From NCBI GenBank assembly GCA_900546455.1, contig URCS01000059.1, forward strand, positions 1 to 11,366: a DNA stretch of 11,366 bases, read 5' to 3'. Numbering within the stretch: the stretch's first letter is position 1; the number at the start of each line of letters is the position of its first letter. The DNA is from an uncultured Collinsella sp. (GTDB lineage: Bacteria > Actinomycetota > Coriobacteriia > Coriobacteriales > Coriobacteriaceae). Both the position numbers and the translations under genes were made by a program. Positions 6,373 through 11,366 of this stretch are shown one piece after another. The notes below the pieces were generated by a model, which saw nothing but the letters and a program-made list of their open reading frames with translations, did not search any database and was not told the origin of the DNA.

Positions 6373-6422
6373 GCGCAGGGTCTGACCTCGGGTTATCCAG
6401 CCAGCGCCGGCCTACCCTGCGC
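6373..6422 (+). other. Stem-loop after the EamA gene
   Basis: GCGCAGGGT (6373-6381) pairs exactly with ACCCTGCGC (6414-6422), starting 8 bases after the EamA stop. The 32-base loop is GC-rich and no T-tract follows, so it is an uncertain terminator or an mRNA-end structure. Confidence 0.5.
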
Positions 6423-6449
6423 CAACGTTTCAAGTACGTTAAACCCGTC

Positions 6450-6477
6450 AACGGTCGATTTTCACCCGCGAACGGTC
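6450..6477 (+). promoter_or_regulatory. AACGGTC direct repeat upstream of the PTS operon
   Basis: AACGGTC occurs at 6450-6456 and 6471-6477, starting 21 bases apart, that is two helical turns on the same face. This spacing is typical of activator or repressor sites, but seven bases is short, so weight is limited. Confidence 0.3.
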
Positions 6478-6512
6478 TTTATACTAATTAGCAATATAAG
6501 CAACGTATAAGA

Positions 6513-6531
6513 CGTTATAATGACCATAACG
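6513..6531 (+). promoter_or_regulatory. PTS operon promoter/operator, shared motif copy 2
   Basis: TATAATGACCATAACG (6516-6531) matches the EamA upstream motif at 14 of 16 positions. Its first six bases are a perfect -10 box, with no good -35 box at the right distance. CGTTAT (6513-6518) and ATAACG (6526-6531) form an inverted repeat over the box. This suggests regulation at the promoter, possibly with an activator supplying the missing -35 contact. Confidence 0.5.
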
Positions 6532-6547
6532 AAAAGGAGGAGGCAAG

Positions 6548-7471
6548 ATGAATCAGATCATTCTCGCATCTCATGGCGGCCTGGCCGCAGGCGCCAAAGA
6601 CACGCTCGAGATGGTTCTCGGCGACGTGTCGAACGTCCACGTCGTGTCACTTGCTCGTGACGACAAGGAGCCCATCACCAATAAGGTGGACGCCATGATC
6701 GCCACGTTCAACGCGGACGACACCGTCTATGTGCTGACCGATATGCTCGGCAGCTCGGTCAACAACAACATGGTCGAGCTTTCCAAGAACGGCACGAAGT
6801 TCACGGTTGTCAGCGGTTTCAACATCCCGCTGGCGCTCACGCTCGCTATGAGCCCCGTCCCCGTCGAGGGCGCCGAGCTCGCGGCCCTCATCAACGAGGC
6901 CCGCACCGGTCTGACCAACCCCAACGCACCGGCCCAGCCCGCCGCGGCTCCCGCCAAGAAGGCCAAGGCGTCCCGTCACAGCTCCGGTCCCGCCAAGATC
7001 GTCCTCGCACGTCTTGACTACCGTCTGCTGCACGGCCAGGTCGTCTTTACCTGGACCACCAAGGTTCAGGCCGAGCGCATCATCGTCGTCGACAACGCTG
7101 CCGCCAACGATGACATCAAGAAGGGCGCTCTTAAGCTGGCCAAGCCCCAGGGCGTGCGCCTGAACGTCTTCACCGTCGAGCGTGCCCTCGCCAAGATGGA
7201 CAAGCTCAACACCCTCGGCGAGCGCGTCATGTTCGTCTTTGGCAACACCGCCGAGATGCTGCAGTTCTGCCAGGGCTACAAGCTCGACGCCATCAACCTG
7301 GGCGCCACCGCCAACCACGACGGTGCCGATCAGGTCGGAGGCAAGGACAGCTCCGTCTTCCTCGACGCCACCCAGAAGGCCGACGTCAACCAGCTGCTCG
7401 ACATGGGCATCAAGCTCTATGTTCAGCAGACCCCTACGTATCAGAGCGTCGACATCGACGCCAAGCTGTAA
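6548..7471 (+). CDS. Mannose-family PTS EIIAB component
   Basis: The 307-residue cytoplasmic protein joins two phosphotransfer domains. EIIA (about 1-125) has its phosphorylatable histidine at H9 in LASHGGLAAG; its second loop reads TDMLGSSVNNNM where relatives have DLFGGSPFN. A linker of about 25 residues rich in Ala, Pro and Lys (about 126-150) follows. EIIB (about 150-307) has its active histidine at H162 in RLDYRLLHGQV, where most relatives read DDRLIHGQ. Phosphate passes from HPr to H9 to H162 to the sugar. The fusion is like E. coli ManX. A strong AAAAGGAGGAGG site precedes ATG 6548. It heads the EIIAB-EIIC-EIID cluster, next to two deglycase genes, as in Salmonella gfr. I infer an Amadori product as substrate, but mannose-family permeases also carry mannose, sorbose, fructose and glucosaminate. 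Confidence 0.92.
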   Translation: MNQIILASHGGLAAGAKDTLEMVLGDVSNVHVVSLARDDKEPITNKVDAMIATFNADDTVYVLTDMLGSSVNNNMVELSKNGTKFTVVSGFNIPLALTLAMSPVPVEGAELAALINEARTGLTNPNAPAQPAAAPAKKAKASRHSSGPAKIVLARLDYRLLHGQVVFTWTTKVQAERIIVVDNAAANDDIKKGALKLAKPQGVRLNVFTVERALAKMDKLNTLGERVMFVFGNTAEMLQFCQGYKLDAINLGATANHDGADQVGGKDSSVFLDATQKADVNQLLDMGIKLYVQQTPTYQSVDIDAKL

Positions 7472-7476
7472 TCAAC

Positions 7477-7490
7477 CAGGCTTTTGCCTG
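7477..7490 (+). other. Small intercistronic hairpin
   Basis: CAGGC-TTTT-GCCTG lies between the EIIAB stop and the EIIC ribosome site. It is too short to terminate well; it may tune message stability between the cistrons. Confidence 0.45.
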
Positions 7491-7507
7491 ACTGAAAGGA
7501 GAAGGGT

Positions 7508-8302
7508 ATGAATACGTTCATCAGTGCGGTGCTCGTCGGCCTCGTCGGCGTGTTCTGCATGTGGGACTCCCGCCTGCTCGGTCGTCTTAACTTCGAGCAG
7601 CCCCTCGTTGGCGCCACGCTCGTCGGTCTGCTGCTGGGCGATGTGCCCACCGGCCTTGCCGTCGGTGCCGCCGTCGAGCTCGTGTCCATGGGCCTGGTGC
7701 AGGTCGGCGCCGCCGTTCCGCCCGATATGGTCCTGGGCGGCATCGTGGCCGCTGCCTTTGCGTGCCTGACCGATGCTTCTGCCGAGACCGCCATGACGAT
7801 CGCCATCCCGGTCGCCGTCCTGGGTCAGCTCCTCGGCATCGTGTTCCGTTCCATCATCGCCGTCCTCACCCATGTGGCAGATAACGCGATTGATAACGGA
7901 AAGTTCAAGACCGCCTACCGTATGCACATCTGCGCCGGCTCCGGTTTGTACGCCATCATGTACTTCCTGCCGATCTTCCTCGCCGTCTTTGTTGGCACCG
8001 ACCTGGTTCAGGCCATCGTCAACATGGTTCCCGAGTGGCTGTCCACTGGTCTTAACGTTTCGACCAAGATCATGACCGCCTACGGCTTGGCCCTGCTGCT
8101 CACCATGATGATCAAGAAGGGTATGACTCCGTTCCTGTTCATCGGTTTCCTGCTCGCCGCTTACCTCAACCTGTCCGTCATCGCGGTCGCTCTGATCGGT
8201 GTGTGCCTGGCTGTCGTCTTCATGGGCTTCAAGTTCAACGGTTCCCATGCAGCCGCCGGTGTCGATTCCGACTACGATCCGCTCGAAGACGACGAAGACT
8301 AA
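7508..8302 (+). CDS. Mannose-family PTS EIIC component
   Basis: The 264-residue membrane protein has the usual length and start of the EII-Sor/Man C family. The opening MNTFISAVLVGLVGVFCMWD is followed by FEQPLVGATLVGLLLGDVPTGLAVGAAVEL and VGAAVPPDMVLGG, which match the conserved sugar-pore region of ManY-type proteins. Several hydrophobic helices span the chain. EIIC forms the substrate channel with EIID. It ends in an acidic tail, DYDPLEDDED. AAAGGAG lies 6 bases before ATG 7508. The gene is 36 bases after EIIAB and 13 bases before EIID, so the three are one transcription unit. Codons are strongly biased to C-ending forms. Transported sugar is inferred from context only. Confidence 0.93.
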   Translation: MNTFISAVLVGLVGVFCMWDSRLLGRLNFEQPLVGATLVGLLLGDVPTGLAVGAAVELVSMGLVQVGAAVPPDMVLGGIVAAAFACLTDASAETAMTIAIPVAVLGQLLGIVFRSIIAVLTHVADNAIDNGKFKTAYRMHICAGSGLYAIMYFLPIFLAVFVGTDLVQAIVNMVPEWLSTGLNVSTKIMTAYGLALLLTMMIKKGMTPFLFIGFLLAAYLNLSVIAVALIGVCLAVVFMGFKFNGSHAAAGVDSDYDPLEDDED

Positions 8303-8315
8303 GGAGGAACACACT

Positions 8316-9149
8316 ATGGCAACCGCAACCAAGGACGTGTCCCTGAACAAGAAGGTCAGCCAGTTCTTCTGGCGCTCCTGGGCCATCCAGGCCTCTTGGA
8401 ACTACGAGCGTCAGATGAACATGGGCTTCCTCTACGGTATGGTTCCCACGCTCGATCGCCTCTATCCGGACGAGTCCGACCCCAAGCAGCTTGCTGCTAA
8501 GAAAGAGGCTTACCACCGTCACATGGCGTTCTACAACTGCACCCCGCAGACGAGCGCTTTCATCCTGGGCCTCGCCGCCTCCATGGAGGAGGAGTACGCC
8601 AAGGATCCCGAGAACTTCAACCCCGATTCGATTAACGCGGTCAAGACCTCCCTTATGGGCCCGCTTTCCGGCATCGGTGACTCCTTCTTCCAGGGCACCA
8701 TCCGCGTTATCGCCTTTGGCTTGGGCGTTCAGCTGGCTCAGCAGGGCTCCATCATGGGCCCGATCCTGGCCCTTCTCATCTCCATCGTCCCCTCCGTGCT
8801 GATTACTTGGTTCGCAGCCAAGATGGGATATCAGGGCGGCCACGAGTACCTGAGCAAGCTTCAGGGCGGCGACCTCATGGAGAAGCTCATGTATGTCTGC
8901 GGCATCGTGGGTCTTATGTCCGTGGGCGGCATGATCGCCACGCTGATCGGCGCCACCACCCCGCTGCAGTTCGCTGACGGCACCGTCGTGATCCAGGACA
9001 TCCTGGACAGCATGATGCCCCAGATGATCTCCCTTGGCCTCACCGGCCTTATGTACTGGCTCATCAAGAAGAACGTCAACACCGGTTGGCTTCTCGTGAT
9101 CGCCATTGTGGGCGGCATCGCCCTCTCCGCGGTCGGCATCCTGGCCTAG
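8316..9149 (+). CDS. Mannose-family PTS EIID component
   Basis: The 277-residue protein has the typical EIID layout: a large N-terminal cytoplasmic part and C-terminal membrane segments. Family marks are FFWRSWAIQASWNYERQMN, the FYNCTPQTSAFILGLAASME block, and GPLSGIGDSFFQGTIRVIAF. EIID works with EIIC to move the sugar while EIIB phosphorylates it. The open frame runs upstream into EIIC, but I chose ATG 8316 because AAGGAGG (8301-8307) overlaps the EIIC stop at a good distance and the protein then begins like relatives. Coupled translation with EIIC is likely. The last helix ends a few residues before the stop. A GC-rich hairpin follows, before the second deglycase gene. Confidence 0.94.
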   Translation: MATATKDVSLNKKVSQFFWRSWAIQASWNYERQMNMGFLYGMVPTLDRLYPDESDPKQLAAKKEAYHRHMAFYNCTPQTSAFILGLAASMEEEYAKDPENFNPDSINAVKTSLMGPLSGIGDSFFQGTIRVIAFGLGVQLAQQGSIMGPILALLISIVPSVLITWFAAKMGYQGGHEYLSKLQGGDLMEKLMYVCGIVGLMSVGGMIATLIGATTPLQFADGTVVIQDILDSMMPQMISLGLTGLMYWLIKKNVNTGWLLVIAIVGGIALSAVGILA

Positions 9150-9183
9150 TCGCGACTAAGCGCCTAACCGCTTTCCCCCGGGG

Positions 9184-9214
9184 GCCTGCCTGGCATCCCA
9201 TACCCCAGGCAGGC
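9184..9214 (+). terminator. Hairpin after EIID, likely partial terminator
   Basis: GCCTGCCTGG (9184-9193) pairs perfectly with CCAGGCAGGC (9205-9214). Only TTCCATCCCC follows, so without a T-run it probably lets part of the transcripts continue into the second deglycase gene. Confidence 0.55.
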
Positions 9215-9227
9215 TTCCATCCCCAAA

Positions 9228-9258
9228 ATGCGACAATGGGACAGTCCCTTTGTCGCAT
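9228..9258. repeat. Palindrome with GGGACAGTCCC centre
   Basis: ATGCGACAA (9228-9236) pairs with TTGTCGCAT (9250-9258), and the centre GGGAC-A-GTCCC also pairs. Only one T-T mismatch breaks a 31-base palindrome. It belongs to the dispersed palindromes of this window and may also act on the PTS-to-deglycase junction. Confidence 0.75.
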
Positions 9259-9348
9259 CCTCAACGGGCCGGCGACTCGGTCCAAACCACGGTAACCCTG
9301 CGAGCGCCCGGCAATGTGGCGCCGCAAAAATTGAAAGGAATGTGTCAG

Positions 9349-10332
9349 ATGTACGAGATCGACCTTAACCTCCCTAAGCAGATCGTCGCTGACGTCCTGT
9401 CCAACCACGAGATCCACAGCGTCGCTTTCGTCGGCTGCGGTGCCTCCATGTCCGACCTTTACCCCGCCAAGTACTTCCTGGCCAACAACACGGACAAGCT
9501 GAACGTTCAGATCTTCACTGCTAACGAGTTCAACTACGACACGCCTTCCTGGGTCAACGAGCACACCTTCGTGATCACCTGCTCCCTCGGTGGCTCCACG
9601 CCCGAGACCGTCGAGGCCAACAAGACCGCCAAGAAGCACAACTGCCCGGTCGTCTCCCTCACCAACAAGGCTGGCTCCGCTCTGACCGTCGACGCTGACT
9701 ACGTCATCGTTCACGGCTTCCACGCCAACTTCGCTGCCAAGTGCGAGAAGCCCGGCTACGCCATCGCTCTTGCTGTCGAGATCCTTCAGCAGACCGAGGG
9801 CTATGACCACTACGAGGACATGATCACCGGCCTCACCAACGTCTTTGAGCTCTGCGAGAACGCTGCTCAGTCCTGCAAGAAGCTCGCCAAGAAGTTCGCC
9901 GAGGACTTCAAGGACGACAAGATGATCTACTTCATGGCTTCCGGTGCCTCCGAGAAGATGGCTTATTCTCACGCCGCCTTCCTGTTCACCGAGATGCAGT
10001 GGATCGACGCCGCCGCCTACAACACCGGCGAGTACTTCCACGGCCCGTTCGAGGTTTCCACCGAGGGTAAGCCCTACGTCTTCTTCATGTCCGATGGCGC
10101 TACCCGTCCGATGGACGCCCGCGCCCTCACCTTCCTTAAGCGCATGGGCGCCAAGGTCGCTCTGATCGACTCCAAGGACTACGGCCTGGCTGACGCCGTG
10201 CCCGCGAGCGTCGTCACCTACTTCAACCCGCTGCTGCACCTCGCCGTTATGCGCGAGTACGGCAACCAGATCGCCGAGGCCCGTCAGCACCCGCTGACCA
10301 TGCGTCGCTACATGTGGAAGCTTTCCTACTAA
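9349..10332 (+). CDS. SIS-domain sugar-amine 6-phosphate deglycase, FrlB/GfrE-like (paralogue 2)
   Basis: The 327-residue protein is a double-SIS paralogue of the one at 3885. It shares NEF.YDTPSWVNEHTF-type sequence, QQTEGY, EYFHGPFEVS (H231, E235) and RRYMWKLSY at the end. The first phosphosugar loop reads FVGCGASMSDLYPAKY. CSLGGSTPETVEA is the serine-rich phosphate site, better kept than the SMRGTKET of paralogue 1. The tail QHPLTMRRY lines up with HNPDERRY of E. coli FrlB. I chose ATG 9349 because GAAAGGA (9333-9339) is 9 bases away; ATG 9340 is too close. It follows EIID by 199 bases, with a hairpin and a palindrome between. Two deglycases beside one PTS recall Salmonella GfrE and GfrF, which handle glucoselysine and fructoselysine 6-phosphates. 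Which paralogue does which cannot be read here. Codon bias is very strong. Confidence 0.84.
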   Translation: MYEIDLNLPKQIVADVLSNHEIHSVAFVGCGASMSDLYPAKYFLANNTDKLNVQIFTANEFNYDTPSWVNEHTFVITCSLGGSTPETVEANKTAKKHNCPVVSLTNKAGSALTVDADYVIVHGFHANFAAKCEKPGYAIALAVEILQQTEGYDHYEDMITGLTNVFELCENAAQSCKKLAKKFAEDFKDDKMIYFMASGASEKMAYSHAAFLFTEMQWIDAAAYNTGEYFHGPFEVSTEGKPYVFFMSDGATRPMDARALTFLKRMGAKVALIDSKDYGLADAVPASVVTYFNPLLHLAVMREYGNQIAEARQHPLTMRRYMWKLSY

Positions 10333-10363
10333 TCACAAGTAAGTAGACCTTACGGGTTGATTG

Positions 10364-10398
10364 AGAGGGGATGGGGTTTGCGCCCTGTCCCCTTTTTT
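10364..10398 (+). terminator. Terminator after the second deglycase gene
   Basis: AGAGGGGA (10364-10371) pairs with TCCCCTTT (10388-10395, one G-U), with GGG/CCC inside. The T-run continues to 10398. The right arm holds CCTGTCCCC, again the dispersed core. It ends the PTS-deglycase unit. Confidence 0.8.
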
Positions 10399-10443
10399 GC
10401 TCTGGGGAGGGCGTGTCTGCCGCGTCATAAAACCCCAGATAAA

Positions 10444-10478
10444 ACCTACCAAAATAAACCTGTCCCTTTTTGGCAGGT
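10444..10478. repeat. Imperfect palindrome with CCTGTCCC core before the HAD gene
   Basis: ACCT-A-CCAAAA (10444-10454) pairs with TTTTGG-C-AGGT (10468-10478), with one A/C mismatch. The loop is TAAACCTGTCCCT. It ends just before the GGGAGGAG ribosome site of the HAD gene and could affect its translation. Confidence 0.6.
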
Positions 10479-10492
10479 GGGAGGAGATGCGT

Positions 10493-11122
10493 ATGATCAA
10501 GGCAGTGCTGTTTGATATGGACGGCGTGCTGGTCGATACCGAGTGGTTCTACAACCGTCGTCGCGTGGCGTTTATGGAAGAGAAGGGGTTCCACTTTGAC
10601 GAGATTCCCGATCTTTCGGGGTCTAACGAGCCTGCCATTTGGGAGGCGCTGGTGCCCGACGATATTGAGCTGCGCGAACGCCTGCGCGTGGAGTACAAGC
10701 AGGTTTACAGCCCGGACCACCCCGTTCCGTATGCCGATCTGCTCAACGAGCAGACGGAGCCGGTGATGCGTGAGCTGCACGAGCGCGGCGTGAAGTGCGC
10801 CATCGCGAGCTCGTCCTATCGCGAGCTGATCGACGAGCTGGTGGAGATTGCCGGCATCGCCGATGTGCTGGATTACACCATCAGCGGTCACGAGTGCAGT
10901 GCGTTTAAGCCCGACCCCGAGATCTACCTGCGTGCCATGGAGGCGCTGGGGGTGGAGTCTGCCGAGTGCCTGGTTATCGAGGATTCGCCTTTGGGGATCG
11001 AGGCTGGCAAGCGCTCCGGCGCCCGAGTCCTGGCGCTGCGTCCGCACGAGGGCGTCAACCTCGATCAATCGCGAGCCGATGCCGTTATCGATAATCTGAC
11101 CGACATTTTGGCCGCTTTGTAG
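10493..11122 (+). CDS. HAD-superfamily phosphatase, beta-phosphoglucomutase-like subfamily
   Basis: The 209-residue protein has the four HAD motifs. Motif I is FDMDGVLVDTE with nucleophile D8 and acid/base D10. Motif II is S106 in IASSSY, motif III is K139 in FKPDPEIY, and motif IV is E163-D164 in VIEDSPLGIEAG. A helical cap lies between motifs I and II, so it acts on small sugar phosphates. The cap lacks the histidine that follows DT in true beta-phosphoglucomutases (it reads VDTEWFYNRRR), so a phosphatase is more likely than a mutase. I chose ATG 10493, 6 bases after GGGAGGAG; ATG 10487 is too close. A terminator separates it from the deglycase gene, and its codon use is less biased, so it may be an independent gene. 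A link to sugar-phosphate overflow from the PTS is speculative. Confidence 0.88.
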   Translation: MIKAVLFDMDGVLVDTEWFYNRRRVAFMEEKGFHFDEIPDLSGSNEPAIWEALVPDDIELRERLRVEYKQVYSPDHPVPYADLLNEQTEPVMRELHERGVKCAIASSSYRELIDELVEIAGIADVLDYTISGHECSAFKPDPEIYLRAMEALGVESAECLVIEDSPLGIEAGKRSGARVLALRPHEGVNLDQSRADAVIDNLTDILAAL

Positions 11123-11123
11123 T

Positions 11124-11175
11124 GTCAATCCGCCGCGAGAAGCACGGGTACAAACGTTTTTTGCGGTGGATTGGC
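11124..11175 (+). terminator. Large stem-loop after the HAD gene
   Basis: GTCAATCCGCCGC (11124-11136) pairs with GCGGTGGATTGGC (11163-11175) over 13 bases with two G-U pairs, starting one base after the HAD stop. A run of six T (11157-11162) lies before the right arm, not after it, so its role as terminator is uncertain. Confidence 0.5.
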
Positions 11176-11255
11176 TCAATTTGGTTTCGATTTTGGGTGG
11201 CGCGCGCAGACGTGGTGTAAGAGCGTCCTGAGGTCCGTCGCTGCAAGTCCCGATG

Positions 11256-11366
11256 TTACTCCTTCTTGAGACCGCGCCTCTCGACTATCTCGTCCACTAT
11301 CTCCCTGGCGCGCCGCCCGAGCGCGCGGCGCCTCCCCTCTGTCGGGGCCGGCCTGTCCGCGGGCTC
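11256..11366 (-). CDS. Possible C-terminal end of a minus-strand gene (partial)
   Basis: A minus-strand frame open from the right edge ends at TAA (plus-strand TTA 11256-11258), giving 36 residues. They are highly basic, with RRRALGRRAREIVDEIVERR followed by GLKKE, and predicted mostly helical. It uses ATA for isoleucine and several AGG codons, both rare in the other genes here, so foreign origin such as a mobile element is possible. About 40 bases past the stop, the minus strand reads CTCTTACACCA, reminiscent of IS256-type ends, but this is weak. I do not recognise the family, and chance is a real alternative given the short length and high GC. Confidence 0.35.
   Translation of the reverse strand, partial: EPADRPAPTEGRRRALGRRAREIVDEIVERRGLKKE

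Noticed and set aside
8199..8315. Upstream extension of EIID into the EIIC gene
   Set aside because: It is read in another frame over EIIC codons. AAGGAGG before ATG 8316 and the family-like N-terminus fix the start.
9264..9330. Third copy of the structured repeat
   Set aside because: Only AACGGGCCG and a CCAAAC match, and GGCAATGTGG is a loose echo of GGCAATCTG. The CACCTTGC block and paired arms are absent.
10493..11122. True beta-phosphoglucomutase
   Set aside because: The cap lacks the histidine typical after the DT of motif I, so a general sugar-phosphate phosphatase is the safer call.

Overview
The window is about 60% GC, with compact genes, GTG/TTG-tolerant starts and strong AGGAGG-type ribosome sites. 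I infer a high-GC gut actinobacterium of the Coriobacteriia, most likely Collinsella. The basis is the gene content: a mannose-family PTS next to FrlB-type sugar deglycases, with a HutC-type GntR regulator. It also rests on the many short CCTGTCCC-centred palindromes between genes. The genus is inference; no rRNA or marker gene is present.

Left part (1-2950): the tail of an unrecognised gene, then three unrelated housekeeping-type genes on the plus strand. These are a PAP2-type membrane phosphatase, a PLP-dependent threonine aldolase-family enzyme closed by a perfect 14-bp terminator, and a phosphinothricin-type GNAT acetyltransferase. A perfect 16-bp stem-loop ends the GNAT gene and also serves the convergent regulator gene.

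Central part (2957-10332): a catabolic locus. A GntR/HutC repressor gene (minus) is divergent from a SIS-domain deglycase gene. After a repeat-rich 404-base gap come a DMT/EamA membrane transporter and a complete mannose-family PTS permease (fused EIIAB, EIIC, EIID). A second, paralogous SIS deglycase gene follows. Both deglycases carry the HGPFE motif and end in the same RRYMWKL(D/S)Y tail. The set resembles the Salmonella gfrABCDEF operon and E. coli frlB. I therefore infer uptake and phosphorylation of Amadori/Maillard products such as fructoselysine and glucoselysine, then cleavage to sugar 6-phosphate and free amino acid. From memory, Collinsella intestinalis has been reported to import and degrade epsilon-fructoselysine by induced loci, so this may be that locus or a relative.

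Regulation looks two-layered. TTGTATG half-sites, two inside a repeated 12-mer, sit only between the GntR gene and the first deglycase. A different 16-bp motif (TATAAYGACYATAACG) lies upstream of both the EamA gene and the PTS operon.

Right part (10333-11366): a terminator, a HAD-family sugar-phosphate phosphatase gene, a large stem-loop, and at the edge the possible end of a minus-strand gene with unusual codons.

The least explained feature is a roughly 120-base element present twice (98-217 and 4904-5024). The copies share blocks of sequence, but their paired arms differ while staying complementary. This suggests a structured RNA or a structured mobile repeat.
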